NCBI GenBank assembly: GCA_949316235.1
Contig: OX438742.1
Coordinates: forward strand, 30,882,853 to 30,946,852
DNA length: 64,000 bases
Source of the DNA: Oegoconia quadripuncta
Lineage: Eukaryota; Arthropoda; Insecta; Lepidoptera; Autostichidae
Reading direction: 5' to 3'
In this document: piece after piece, positions 34,641 to 47,900 of the stretch
How the letters are laid out: each line of letters opens with the position of its first letter
Numbering within the stretch: the stretch's first letter is position 1
Made by a program: the position numbers and the translations under genes
Notes under the pieces: generated by a model
What the model saw: only the letters and a program-made list of their open reading frames with translations
Told to the model about the DNA's origin: nothing
Database searches by the model: none

Positions 34641-34832
34641 TACTAAAACAAATAATAACGTTACATAAAAAATATAATATAACCACGAATATATTATTAT
34701 TGACATTAGTACACATAATGGGAGAGTCTAAACTCTTTTAACCTGAAACTGAGGTGGTATTCCATAAGTATTAAAATGACTATGTAAACAGAAAATTAAT
34801 AAGACGCTGGAGTTACGGTAGCTATAATCTAC

Positions 34833-35460
34833 ATCCCGCCAAAAACATTCTGTAAAAAACTAGCCAAGTCTCGATGGAGCTGCTTGATTATCTCTAAAAA
34901 GTAATGAAATCTATACAAAGTCGTGCCAAGTGTAAGGTTCCTTACTGCGATTTCTTTATTATTATAGTTAATGTTGTGTGACTTGGCCGTTGAAGGGTAC
35001 ACAGGGGTACAAAACCAGGTGCTCCATGACACCATTGCACCAATCTGTCGCCAGAACCGCTATTAATGTTATTAATTATGTTATTAAGAATGTTCAACGC
35101 CAAACTATTAGCGAATAATCTGTGTGGCGTTTACATAACATTCTTTATACGTTAGTGGCTTTATCAAGCCTACAATTGACTGGTTATTGAATCAACGTTT
35201 TCCAAGTGGCAATTTTGCATCGTCAATGCGTAGCGGTTCTGGCGACAGATTGGTGCAATGGTGTCATGGAGCACCTGGTTTTGTACCCCTGTGTACCCTT
35301 CAACGGCCAAGTCACACAACATTAACTATAATAATAAAGAAATCGCAGTAAGGAACCTTACACTTGGCACGACTTTGTATAGATTTCATTACTTTTTAGA
35401 GATAATCAAGCAGCTCCATCGAGACTTGGCTAGTTTTTTACAGAATGTTTTTGGCGGGAT
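34833..35460. mobile_element. Foldback MITE with 229-bp TIRs
   Basis: Arms 34833-35061 and 35232-35460 are near-identical inverted copies with ATCCCGCCAAAAACATTCTG ends, around a 170-bp loop. Both arms can be read as the same short open frame on opposite strands, a simple consequence of the inverted repeat and not two genes. The strong arm identity suggests a recent insertion or gene conversion between arms. Confidence 0.9.
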
Positions 35461-36518
35461 TTCACTTCTTTTTGTAGAAACGTGGGCATATTATATATAT
35501 GCCCTACTTACGAATATACTTGATACTGCAAGTTGAGTCAGTTCTACCATACACCAAGAAAGATATTGAATGGAAGAGACAAGACCCGTCTTTGGGCATA
35601 CCAACTACTTGGTAGCCACTAAGTTCATCGTCGTCTTTTAATATTATCGACATTTTTTACGATAATTATTATCTTGCGAAATCAAACACAATTAAACTCA
35701 ACGACCTTTAGTATATGGACAACAAATCAGAAATACCGATAATATTTAGACTAAAACCTACTTATTCTTTTGTCTTAATAAAAAAAACTTAAAGAAAATA
35801 TTACTCTGCCCACTCAATCTATACAAACTATAAGCAAAACGTTAACTCTTAATTATTAGACAAGTGTCAATATAATTAATTATCAATGAACTTTCTACCA
35901 AAGGTACTACCTACCTAGTACTGAAATACAGCTAAATTAATGATATTTTTAAACGAAACGAAGTAATATCTAACTAAATAAACTAAACTAGAATACTAGA
36001 AAAGTACTTATAAACACGAACGCGATTCGAAGTACTGCCTAACTGTAAATTAAACCTAGAAAACTAAAAGTAGGTACTAAATAATTAACAATCAAATAAA
36101 GTATTCAATTGAAACTTCTTTTAATTCTGATAATTAAGTAATAATCAGTAATCCGTCACAACCATATAATTCCTAACCTGTTTAAATCTTTGAATTAATA
36201 TAATAACAACCTGCCAATTAACCTTAGCAAACCTCACGAAATAATCAGCGAAATCAACGAAATGCAAATAATCCCTCCTAATCCCTAGCAAACATTTTCA
36301 AGCGCAATAGAAGAATATCGTAAACGACTGTAACGCGGCCGGTTGCCACTTTGCCATATAAGGTTATCGGAAAAACAAAACGTAAGCGCGTTTTAAAATA
36401 CAGTCAATGCCATCTAGCGACGCGTGCGGGTATCACCGCCACTCTTAGCCAATGCATTATATTTTGACCAAATTTTCGTTTGTTTATTTAATTTGTGTAA
36501 TGTTCGAGTAGAATAAAA

Positions 36519-36691
36519 TTAATCGTTTGACTATTTCTTCTTGATCTCTAATACAGCTGGGACCAGCTGAGGGTTCTTCGTCAGATATAAAGTTAATCGT
36601 TCGACTATTTCTTCTTGATCTCTAATACAGCTGGGACCAGCTGAGGGTTCTTCGTCAGATATAAAGTTAATCGTTCGACTATTTCTTCTTG
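36519..36691 (+). repeat. 74-bp tandem repeat, 2.3 copies
   Basis: Units start at 36519, 36593 and 36667 (TTAATCGTTYGACTATTTCT). The unit includes CTCTAATACAGCTGGGACCA and GCTGAGGGTTCTTCGTCAGA. A diverged partial copy of the latter part occurs at 36908-36953, within a longer decayed repeat reaching 37190. Confidence 0.9.
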
Positions 36692-36774
36692 TAAACTTGT
36701 AAGTATAAGTATAAAAGCCAGTGTAGTCTTATCCTGAGTTTTCCTTTAATTTTATTTATATGCGTATTATAAGC

Positions 36775-36825
36775 AGAAGGGGAAGCATGCGCCCAGCAGT
36801 GGGATGCTATAGGCTAGATTAAATT
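36775..36825 (+). repeat. Non-LTR ORF2 3' end fragment (CAQQWDA type)
   Basis: GCATGCGCCCAGCAGTGGGA followed by TGCTATAGGCT encodes the A-QQWDAIG-like end of a non-LTR ORF2. Short relic. Confidence 0.5.
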
Positions 36826-37204
36826 AGAAGATGTGTCCCACTACGCTGGATTTTTGCAATGACAGTCGATTTTTCTATGTACCAATAGTAGAAGGGGGCA
36901 TTACCATATCTCTAATACAGCTGAGACCAGCTGAGGGTTCTTCATCAGATACTTCAGACCTTCGATTTTTGACATCAAATGAAGCGGTCCACCAAGTTGA
37001 ATATTTTTTGTAAAGGCGGTATATGTCGATCTCTAATAGTTTGGTTGGGCTCTTGTGTTTCCTAATCAGGGTCACCAGGTACTCCAGATCTTCGATTATC
37101 CTAGTTTTTATAGTTTTCCCTTTATGTGGCCATTGAACCATAACTCTGTACCAAATTTCAGCTCTCTGGGTTTACGGGAAGTACTAGTTCTATTTTGATG
37201 ATCA

Positions 37205-37230
37205 TGAGTGAGTGAGTGAGTGAGTGAGTG
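37205..37230 (+). repeat. (GAGT)n microsatellite
   Basis: About six GAGT units, followed by CATAAATGCGAAACTTTGCT and GACCTACAGACTTGAAATTT, a decayed non-LTR/SINE 3' end. Confidence 0.85.
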
Positions 37231-37889
37231 TCATAAATGCGAAACTTTGCTTTCGCTTAACTTCGGAACTAAATGACCTACAGACTTGAAATTTTGGATT
37301 TTAAGTATGTAATTATAGCTTACTGGATGACGAAAATTTCTGCGTTCTAGTCTTATCCAGAGGTTCTAAAATAGGGGCCTGAAAATGCGGCGAAATGGTT
37401 CCAGTAAAGGATGGTACGGCAGTGTTTGCTTCGCGCTCGACTTGGCGGGGGCACTGCCGTGCCCCCAGATACATTACACTACTTAGTACTCTAGTATCTC
37501 TTGGTACAAACAACCAAAAGTACCTACGCTTGATGATGTGAGAAAAAATATCGCCTAATTCCACTGGTTTCTACACAAAATTCCGCTCTACTTTGCCATA
37601 TGATTATCTTGTATTGTAGATTAAGTAGGTACAGTGGGCTTTAAAAGTGCAACATAACCAGTCCCCAGCTAAAACGATTTAGATTTTTTGGAAGACTTTT
37701 GACTGGACCACGTGAGACTAATCGAAAATATATTTAATTATTATGTAAGTACTTTACTCGATACTTGCTACCTTAAACACAAACCTTTATTTAAGTTCTG
37801 TTTATTTTGCAATTAGTTCAATACATCACCTAACTTTATAACACCAAACCAATTTGGATAAGTACCCCTCTACCTACGTCTATATTCTA

Positions 37890-38155
37890 AATTGTGAAGA
37901 GTGCTGACTTCTACAATACGGGTCATCCTAGTTTAGGAGTCAGAGTTCGCCTACTTAAGGATTTTGTATTTTGCGGACACCAAGTTGGCTTTTTTACCAT
38001 AAAATATGACTCTCCGGGTATCAAGAACAATCTAACGACACCATGCACTTCGAAATCGGTCAAGGCGTTTAGGCTACAGGATGCGCCAAAGGAACGGACA
38101 TACATAGATACACTCGAAAAACATTACCCCCTTTCTTGGGCATGCGGGTAAAAAT
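37890..38155 (+). repeat. Interspersed repeat, CTCGAAAAACATTACCCCC end
   Basis: Shares CGGTCAAGGCGTTTAGGCTA-like and CTCGAAAAACATTACCC… GGGCA…CGGGTAAA blocks, in the same order and strand, with 57465-57630. One frame is open across it but that has no recognised domain. Confidence 0.6.
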
Positions 38156-38889
38156 TACAGGTGTTTGAAATAATCTAAATCGCTTGACTTTGTACTAGAT
38201 ATACACACTTTTATAGTCGATTGTACTCACTATGTTACGTTCTGAATAAAGTAGATCAGCGGATGGAAGGAAGTGACGCAATGTTTGGTGTACACGGCTT
38301 TTAATTAATGCACTTTGGTTTTTTAAGAAAGCAAAAAAACTAATAATTCAAATAACGGATTGTATTAATAAAGAAAAAAGAAGCGATTTAGATTATTTCG
38401 TATACCCTTGTATACTTTCTCGCCGAGCACTATAAATGGCTGAACGTACTAGTTCTTTATATCATGGATGACATTTTCAATTACTTTGCGAACAGCTGTC
38501 AACAAAATGTGTCACTTTATATTATCTCAGTATTCGATTAAATTATCTTAGCGATGTCGAGTAGATAAAAGATACTGTAAGTATGTACATAACTGTTAGC
38601 TTTTAATAACGCCACATACATGCAACATTATAGGCATAGAGTAGCTGTAGGTACCTCCTTTATTTACGAAGCACTATGTTACAGTCGTATTCACTAGGTA
38701 TACGCAAACGATTAGTGAAGTTAAGCAACGTTAGTTTCGACCAAATAAGTTTGTGATTAATCACGTCTCCAGTTTCGCGTTTTTTTCCTATTGAGTCAAG
38801 GTTTTATAACATTATAGATTACTCACTATAGCTGTGTCATTTTTTAACGAGCCGATAAAATAAGAATATTTATTACATAGATCGTTATA

Positions 38890-39075
38890 CCTAATGGGTA
38901 GATACCCTGCCTATGCCGCCAACGGTTGTGGAATCGAATCCCGCTAGGGGTAAATGTTATGCGATGAAGAGTCATAAATGTTAATATAAATATTTATGTA
39001 GGTTCATTTATTATCTACTATCCGTTGTAAAAGGTTTTTCCTGGTTTAAATCTAGATAATTGGTGTAAGAGGTCA
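38890..39075 (+). mobile_element. tRNA-derived SINE (family A), partial
   Basis: The B box reads GGAATCGAATCCC within AACGGTTGTGG…CCGCTAGGGG, followed by AAATGTTATGCGATGAA and a decayed body ending near TTGGTGTAAGAGG. The head lacks a clear A box. Confidence 0.6.
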
Positions 39076-39359
39076 GCTTCATACTCCGCCAATTCGGACA
39101 AAGACGGATGTGTGGAACTGATAGATATTTGTCGACATAAATTTGTCAATTCACAATTATGCATGTACCACTTAACTACGACCTAAGGTATCGGGACCTA
39201 GCTGAATCTATCTAAAAGTCTATATCATGACTAGGTACAACCTACACAATGAACCGCGTATATAATGTATTTATTGTATTCTTTATTGCACATAAAAAAC
39301 ATGTTGACAATCAGTCGGAAATATTGTACAAAGGTGAGCTTATCTCTAATGTAACCTGA

Positions 39360-39690
39360 GTCCATTGACTGAAACTCTGACTGCTATACCAAATAAAAAT
39401 AAGAAAGAAGAAAGAAAACATTTATTCAGCTTACAATGGGCATGTAACATGATTAAACGGTTAAACATGAACATGTCGCGGGTTCGAATCCCGCTAGGGG
39501 CATATATTTGTATGATGAATACAGACATGTGTTCTCGAGTTATGGATGTTTTTCATTGATATATGAATCTATTTACAAAAAATATGTATTTCTGTAGTAT
39601 AACAACCATCTGGTGTCCATAATACAAGCCTCTTTGCTCAGTGTGGAACTAGATGGCGCTGTGTGTATGTGCAAAGCTATTTATTTATAT
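39360..39690 (+). mobile_element. tRNA-derived SINE (family A) with an insertion in its head
   Basis: The tRNA-like head ends abruptly at CTGACTGCTATACCAAA (39391), resumes at CGTCGCGGGTTCGAATCCC-like sequence near 39476, and continues into the full family body (CATCTGGTGTCCATAATACA, then ACTAGATGGCGCTGTGTGTA). The intervening 80 bp is absent from the copies at 41.0 and 63.4 kb. Confidence 0.7.
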
Positions 39691-39732
39691 TATTATTATT
39701 AGTTATGAAACTGTTTCAATCTTTATATAATA

Positions 39733-39962
39733 ACTAGCTTTTTTCCGCCCGCGGCTTCGCCTGCGTGGAATAACTAACAAGGATATGTTTAATTTACTTA
39801 TTTCGTGGAATCTATATCGGGATAAAAAATATCCTGTTTTAATTCAGGGTATGTTCTACTTATATATTAAATGTCATCCAAATTCGTTTATCCGTTTAGC
39901 CGTGATTAGGCAAGAAACAAACAAACATCCAACGTTAGCAGTTATAATATTAGTAAGATTAG
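39733..39962 (+). repeat. Non-LTR/SINE 3' end (CCCGCGGCTTCGCC type)
   Basis: CCGCCCGCGGCTTCGCCTGC…, then ATCCTGTTTTAATTCAGGGT, CATCCAAATTCGTTTATCCG, and ACAAACAAACATCCAACGTT…TTATAATATTAGTAAGAT. This is one of the commonest decayed retroelement tails in Lepidoptera. Confidence 0.7.
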
Positions 39963-40039
39963 ATTTAATCATAATTAGCTTATATACTAGCAAAGTTAGC
40001 TGAGTACCAGTTAATATTCAAATTGCAAATTAGAAATCT

Positions 40040-40143
40040 CTATAAATTTGGCTTTAGAAATTTTAAGAAATATTTTTTTAAATGTAATTACATGCTGTGT
40101 GATTTCTATATAAATAAATAAAAAAAAAAAAAAAAAAAAAAAA
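40040..40143 (+). repeat. Retroelement 3' end with poly(A) tail
   Basis: An open stretch reading FGFRNFKKYFFKCNYMLCDF resembles the very end of jockey-clade ORF2. It is followed by AATAAATAAA and about 24 A at 40120-40143, as expected for a target-primed retroposon insertion. Confidence 0.55.
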
Positions 40144-40944
40144 TTTAGCAAACACCATGTACTTTTAGCTCTCTATTTGGATATAGTAAAGTATTGCGAT
40201 ACTATGTAAAGTTTATCTACATTCACCCCCTAGACCGCAGACTTACATAGGAGCGCTGCTCGCCAAAACGTCGAGAAATTGTTCACTTTAACTTCTGTAT
40301 CACATTGGTCGCATGGAGGTATCGGACACTTATACACATATTATTTAGGTAATAAATTTATAATATTCGCCTGCAAAACTTGTTTCCGTATGCTGTGTGA
40401 ACCCATTTGAACGTCATCTTACATTCATATCATGTAATATATTCATCTTATATTCACGTCATGAAAGATAAAGCCACTTTTTAATTTGAATTTTTATTCA
40501 AAGAAAATGTTTCGCATTACACGTCTACGAGTATTAGGGTAGGTGGTCTAACATTACCTTGCGCACAAACTCCTTCAGGTACGGAGAAATGTGGCTTCTT
40601 TGTGTTTTATCGATGTCATTAGAACAGGTACATTAGAACGATCAGAATAAATGGGGAAAGCTATTTTAGATTATATATAGAGTACACTCTACCTTGTCAA
40701 ACAATAACAGATAATTTTAAATTAATAGCGTCTCTTTTTTTTTTGATAATGGGCAGGGACTACTTTGCTGGCCCTAATAACCGATATCATAATAATGGTA
40801 AGGGTCTCAATATTCATTTTATTTAACGTTATATGACGAAATCTTTTATTTGATCCCCCTTAGATTTCGTTAGTAATAGCAAATCTTTGGGGACTATAAA
40901 TCTACGTGCGATGTGCGATGCCTGCGTGACACATTGGAATTTCA

Positions 40945-41080
40945 ACCAAAATATAAATAAATATCTTTGCACATACACACAGCGCCAAATACAAACATAT
41001 GCCCCTAGCGGGATTCGAACCCGCGACGTTTTGGTATAGTGGTCAGAGTTTCTAACCACTACACCAAACAGTCGTACCAC
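40945..41080 (-). mobile_element. tRNA-derived SINE (family A), short copy
   Basis: The minus strand has GTTTGGTGTAGTGGTTAGAA, then GCGGGTTCGAATCCCGCTAG, then ATGTTTGTATTTGGCGCTGT, ending in ATATTTATTTATATTT. An internal deletion joins the head-proximal body to the end block. Confidence 0.75.
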
Positions 41081-44000
41081 ATTTGTAACATACTGAACAT
41101 AGCTGATTCTTCTATCTGGAATGTGTCAGTCCAGTTGCGAGACTACATGTATCATGCATGACGGTAATAATTACATTCCATCAAGGGAGCTGCTTGCTTT
41201 TGTTGTAATAGCTATAATTATATACCATAACATAAAACTCTTCTCACTCCTCCGCTAATAATATTAATTCTAAAAACCTTCCATAAGTAGCTAAATATTT
41301 TTAAACATACATAATATATCCGGCAATAAGATGTTTTCACTGAAAGTGAATTAGAACAATGATTGTTATAATTACGCAATAGTTAATTACCCAATCGTAG
41401 ACAGTACACTTATTTAAAGATAAATATCTATTAATTATGATTTCACAAAAAAGACATAGGGGCTTTTTCTTAATTTTAACTGATGTAACCAAATCCATCT
41501 CTTAGTGAGAGGCTACAGCCGTAGCCCAAGAGTGGGGACGAAAGACTGTTGGCTGAGGTATGTGTAAGAATCAAATCGTGAGCTGACGATGAACCAAAAA
41601 GTTTTTGGAATCATAAGGGTCGATATCTCATATTCCACGAATAATTCACGTTATTTTAGATAAACGTTGTATAAAAAAAAATTTAACGACTTCCACGGGC
41701 CATCGGAAAGATGGGTTTGGAACAATACCTACACTCGCTATAATTCGTGGTAGATATAAGTTGATAATGACAGTAAATACTTTTTCTACTCTTGTGCAAC
41801 AACACAAAACCGGTTGAAATGTATTCTAGTACCTATATTTAACAGCGAACTCCTTTGTCTATCATATCAATGTTAGTGTATCATTCAAACGTCAACAAAT
41901 GAGTGGCATGCGCACTACAACTAATGTCACTATTCAGCTTCTACTGGGTAAATCCAGATTATTGTTGCGTTTATAAAATTATTCTATGATCGTAGAAAAA
42001 GTAATGTATAACCAACTGTACATGCTACGATTATTAGTACTTATTTTAAATGTTCTCATTTTGACGTATTTGATGTTACAATATTTATTTTATAAAGGGA
42101 CCTATTGTATGTATTTCCAAACGTCCTTTTCACCTTATCCTAAAATACGTAGTAATTTCACGAGCAGGCCCGAACCTAATTTAAATATATTTTTTATTAA
42201 AAACTACACGAATTCTAATAGTATCCCGTGTATGAGCTGGACATGTGTGTAACCCAATCAAACGTGCAATGCTCACCGAGCGCGACTGTCATGTAATCTA
42301 CACCGAAGAAGGAGCTGTGCTTAAATTAACGTTGATTTCCTTTCAGAGAAATTTTATTTTAGCAAGCGTTAGATTAGAAACGGTCTGCCATGAAAGCCTT
42401 TTGCGCGTTTCTTAATGTATTACATTGCACAGGTAATCACTAACCTCTGTTATGTTAACTAGTTCTGCAGTCAGGGAAACGTATTATGTTTCTTTTATAT
42501 TCAAACAATACTTTATTATTACATGATTTATGAGAGAGAAAATAAAAGACTAACTGTGAGGACGTTCCAATGCTGTTAAATTATTCCACAAATCTTGCAG
42601 ATTCCAGCACACGTGACCATCACTCTGAGCGTATAAGAGATTGGAAGTCGTACTCGAAGTACAAACTAATAAAGGTTTCGCTATTGAGATGAGTTATTTC
42701 ATAATGGTTATGCCAATATGCGCAACGGTTCAAAAACATTCCTTGTTTAAAATACTACTATAAAAAAGAAACTATGCAACACTATGAAGTCAATGACATC
42801 GCTACGAAAAATTTTACAAGCATTGCGAATCAGTAATTCTCACTAATATACGTAGCGTTTGTATGTGTTGAACCACGAAGAGAATAAATAAAACTACCTA
42901 CCTGTCAGTAGTACCGATCACATATAAAATTCTGTGATGAACATATTTAATTTTAGATCTGTATCAATTAAACATGGTATTAGATCAGTGGGTTCTATAA
43001 TATTTAAAATAGACATTGAAGTAAGTCAAATATTTACACTAGATGATTTATATTTATTATTAAATAAAATAGCAAGAGAACAGCTATATTGATATATTTT
43101 AGAAAAAGTGATTACGTGTTACTTATGTTCATATTATAGATGGACTCTCAGCTCTGAGTGTTATTGCTATCCCTGCCTCGCCGCAACAAAATGAATTTAT
43201 CTACATTCAATGAAAGTTGTATGGATAATATGAATAATGGTACAGTGTCTGGTATAATACTTTAAACCGACTTCATGGGGAGGTTCTCATACCGACGCTT
43301 GCATGTTTTGTGAATAGGTATTACCTATAAGAGAGTTATTTCAATGAATCTTTCATGGGCGAAAGAATCGAAGTGATCCAAAAAAAAAATACGATGTTTA
43401 CCACGTAAAAATATTGGATTTGCATAAAAACCATTTTGACACAACTAAGGCTAATTTTAAATAAGTATTATAGTGCAGGATTTATTAAAATTTTTGGGAG
43501 ATAGACAAGGTACTACACGCCTAGGTAAGTACAGATATTAAATTTAATATGTGATTGAATAAACTAAGATGCAATGTATTTCTTCAACATCTCTACAAAA
43601 TTGAATTACTGCATGTTTGAGAAAGTGATAGCTTTTATTAATAATCCCATTACAGATATAGTGAAATTGGTATCTATTGTGGTAATAATTAGGTAATTGG
43701 GGCTTAATATTTATTGAATAGTAAGATAATAATATTCATATGATGAAATTATTAGAGTTTTTGCGCCACTAGTATGGTTATTGCAAGTTATTGTATTTTA
43801 ATTAATAAGTGAAATCTGAATTACACAAATTTCGATTTTCAAAAGAGTATGGCATATCCAATCCCCTTGCTGCATTTACTTACAGTCTATCATACAAAAT
43901 GTTACAAATGTACATTGTGTGTCGCTCAGCAGTGAGTAACGAGTACTTATATAAAAAAAAAACTCCCTAGATAAAGTAGGTACGCTGCCAGAGATGTGGT

Positions 44001-44767
44001 TGATGACGAAAAAATGATGTACATTTTTGACGGGTGTAAAGCCTATTTGAAGAGAATTTGCTGTCTGGATAATGTACATTGTTGTATAGGGTATATCATT
44101 ACGTGGTATTTATATCTAAGACTGAGCAGGGTGCTTGATAGTTTGATGCCTTTTATCGCTGAGGACTTCTTTATCTGATAAACAAGATAAAATGTTTTGT
44201 TGCACCTAAAGTGTAATGTTTCATTCGTGTAGTAGTTTTCTCTATTCTCTTTCACAATAGCATTTATCGGGAATTCAAACATATAAAGTTATTATTTTGT
44301 CGAGATAAAATACTTCCTTCACCGACCCCACAACTATCCTTGTTCAAGAAATTAATCATATGAAATCTGGACAAAAAAACTCACTTTGCATTTATAATTA
44401 TTACGTATTGATTTAAGAGTCATAATTGTACCCCATATGAAAGTGAATATATTGCACAAAGTTATATATTATCCACTCCATTTATCATATTGATTGATAA
44501 CAAAATTACATATCAACTTTACTTCAATCCCGCTCGATTTAACGAAGATAGAAAAAAATAGACGTCTTGGTTCAGAATATGAATGAATCCGATGACAGCT
44601 GATTTGCAATTATTTAAACGATAAAATCAAATTGTCTTCTATTATTTATAATCTCGCTACTACCTATAGTCATAACAGATTCGTTACTTTAGAAATAATC
44701 CTGTAAGTATCATCCATTCCATTCTCTAGCAGCGTAATAGTTTCAGGGGCAGGTTGATTCTACTCAC
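41081..44767. other. Intron, nothing recognised
   Basis: AT-rich. An 88-codon plus-strand open frame at 41986-42252 begins with a hydrophobic stretch but has no recognisable homology or context. Confidence 0.35.
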
Positions 44768-44907
44768 CTTTCCTCAAGCATTTCGTTAAAGGTCTTGGAC
44801 TTGGTACGCGGCTGGCTCGGTTCATTCTCCATCCTGCGCACCTCTACGCACCGCTCTATAATATGCTCCACTCGCTTCCGTCGCGATGACTTCCAGTTGT
44901 CCAGATT
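44768..44907 (-). CDS. smash: smash-like exon 2 (conserved NLDNWKSSRRKR block)
   Basis: Phase 0 in, phase 2 out (GAA AG|GTGAGT); acceptor TTTTTGCAG. It encodes residues 68-113 plus the first two bases of Arg114. The sequence starts NLDNWKSSRRKRVEHIIERC and continues VEVRRMENEP, then a basic stretch ending KTFNEMLEE. This is the most diagnostic N-terminal segment for the LMO7/LIMCH1/Smash family: a Trp-Lys-Ser followed by an Arg/Lys run and a helix. It is followed by a 24 kb intron. The phase-2 exit matches the one-base lead of exon 3. Confidence 0.85.
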
Positions 44908-47900
44908 CTGCAAAAATTTACAACATTATTACTTTAATTACCATGGGAACATCGAACCTTTGCAATTGCAAGAATCTGGAAATAATTTCATTCGCAACTT
45001 ACAAAGTTAATTCCGAGTTTGAGTTTTTATTGTACGAATGGTCGTAAACAATCATTTTAACACCATACAAGGTCCATGACCTATAATAACGTAGCGCTAA
45101 CTCACATTAAACATGGAAATGTAGCTACATTTACTAGACTGATTAGCATCAAGCGGAGCAAGGACGTTTCTGCATCACGCCTGCTGCAGTGCATTGCGTA
45201 TTATAGCGATTTTATCCGACAAAATAGTTTACGTGCTAAAACAGCAAAAGGTAATGGTATGTACCTACGTGTATACAAATAAACAGGTAAAGGGCACTAT
45301 TAGACAGCAAGATATATAATATGGATAATAAATAACGTGCCAATATTCGCGATGAAAGCAACCAAGCGCTCATCATTGACCACAATCGTGACTACATGAC
45401 GGATTATTAATAAAATTGTTGCAATTTGTTATCGAATGTAATTCAAATGCAGCAACCACAAGCACTGTATGGTTACGTGTAATACCAATACAGCCACCTC
45501 ATCTCGTGGGTATCGTTAAAATGAAAGGCGTTTATTGAGTAATTTGAACTAAATAACGATATATCCGACCAGCATAGTTATTAGGACTCTAAGTATAGGT
45601 ACACCGGGACCGGTTGGGAAACGATCAAACCAGGGTCAAAATTATCAAGAAAACAAATAAGCCAAAAAGAATGATTCGAAACGAATTCCTTTTTGCTGGT
45701 GTTTCCACGAATTGTAACTATGTGAAGGTTTTAGGTGATATCGCTGAGTGAACGACCTAGATTTCGATAAAAATGGGAGATTTCACCATAAATACAGGGT
45801 GTATTTATGTAGATGACATTTCTCTTTAGAGGTCTAGGTCACGTTGTTTACAGCATCCTGTCCAAACCGATCAGTGTATCATACCCTTCTTTGATACTGC
45901 CGTCCTCTTGGTTGTCTACGCTAAACGACTTATTGTACTTATTGGGACTTATTGTAGGTATTAGGTAACTATATCTAATCTATACCATTATCTGCTGTGA
46001 TACAGTCAGAAACTGTCTGGCTAGTGAAAGGTAGTTTAGATTTGGGTTTAGGATCTTACGAATAACTTATATTTGTAGTGATTACGTAATTTTACGCAAT
46101 TGATCATTGTAGATGTACAATCATCATCATCAACCACAGGACGTCCACTGCTGAACATAGGCATGTATATACATGACGAAAACCTATAAATATGTATAAA
46201 CGGTACATCGCAGAAATGTTGTAAATGTTAGTTACTGCTTTATTTCTTATTTTATTACAGCAAGTAGACTCGGTTGAAGCACAGATTGCGAGCGTGTCAA
46301 ACATCGCGTGTTGTCGATGTTGCTGCGGTTTTTTTCTCAATTTCGCTCGACGTTGTTGTTACGACTAGAGTTAAAGACAGCAACTCAAGTTATGAGGTAC
46401 GAGTATAAGTTAGAAGTGGACATGATGACTCATTCCTTGAACATAATTTAACAATATTTTATAGTTACTTAAACAAAAATGTAGATCCTGTCAAATAAAT
46501 ATCGGAAATTGTTAAAAATGCACAGATCTCGCACACGCAACCATCAGAGTGTATGGAAAGTGAACTTCGGACTTTAGGTGATTTATGTTGACACTTGGAT
46601 CGACTTGCAATTATAATTCATTTAAGCAATCATAACCTTGCTAAGTATGTGTATTGGATAGAACTTCACTTCGGATAAGTTCGTTTAATCCTATTAAATG
46701 TTTATCTTGATTGCAACATATTCTGATAAATTGAGAATCTTTTGAAAATTGTCTTGGAGACTCTCCTAGACGATTAAAGAACCCAAATTTCAAGAATCTA
46801 ATTTTCATCAAATATCAAATTGGCTTTACTTACTTATCTAAATCTGCCGCTAAACAGTAATGTTAATAACATTGTTGTGTTCCGGTTGTCAGAGATAAGA
46901 TAGCCAGTTCCTCAAATATTTGGGTGTGATTGAGGTCAAGTGCTAACTCGTTGTGCAGAAAAAAACACTTCTTAACCCCGATATGAGATGATAACACGCA
47001 TTAAGAAATATAATACTCTGGCGCTCGATCAGACTTTGATTAATTTGGCCATCATACTGAATGGCGCATCGGCCACTCATCTTTAGATCAGGCATAAGGT
47101 CTAATTATCGCCATTATAGCCGATAACTTTGATAGTTACCGAGTAGAAAAAAAGAGAGAAAATCAATTCATAAAATAACAAAGTTATTTTATCAAGTAGG
47201 TAGGTAGTACCAAACACTATTCACTCGCTAGATAGCTATTCACTCGTAACTTGTACCAAACAAAGACATTTCTAGCACTTATTAACCTAACTAGTTCTAC
47301 CCTTGACGGCGAAGTAGAAATGTAGACTTTTTAAACGACGTTGGTCAACTTCAGAACTTGTATAGTTGCTTTAACTAACAGCAGTTGAACGATGGTAATT
47401 AGATAATAGTGGTCGATAATAGGCTTGCTTAGGTTTAGGAATGTACGACTTTGAAAAAGAAACAGGTAAGTTTAAGGATTACTAACTCCAATCAAAATTT
47501 TGTTTAAACGACGATGGTGTTTTTGCTCAAACTAAAGAGAATCACAACAATTGCTCGATATTCGCAGTCGCCGGAAACTCGGAGCATTCCCAAGGCTTCT
47601 GTATAGTCGTGGACAAACACCACGCGACGCATTTCCATTTTGGAGGCTAACGAGTATAGTGCGAACAATACGACATTCGTATTATTTTATATTGTTAGGT
47701 AGGTACTTTGGTTTGTGTATACCTAATTTTCAACCCTCGGCTAGGTATTCTTTTATTTAGACATGAAATTGCACTTTCACGATATACAAACATGTATATG
47801 TATACTTGTTGGTATTTGCATTTTTATTTCGTATTATAAGACCCATGTCATCTCTATATGAAATTTACGGCACATAAATCCATACCCACACAATAAAAGG

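Noticed and set aside
34829..35536. Two identical opposite-strand short proteins
   Set aside because: They are the two arms of a foldback MITE, not duplicated genes.
41986..42252. 88-codon plus-strand frame with a membrane-like start
   Set aside because: AT-rich codons produce hydrophobic stretches by chance; no homology recognised.
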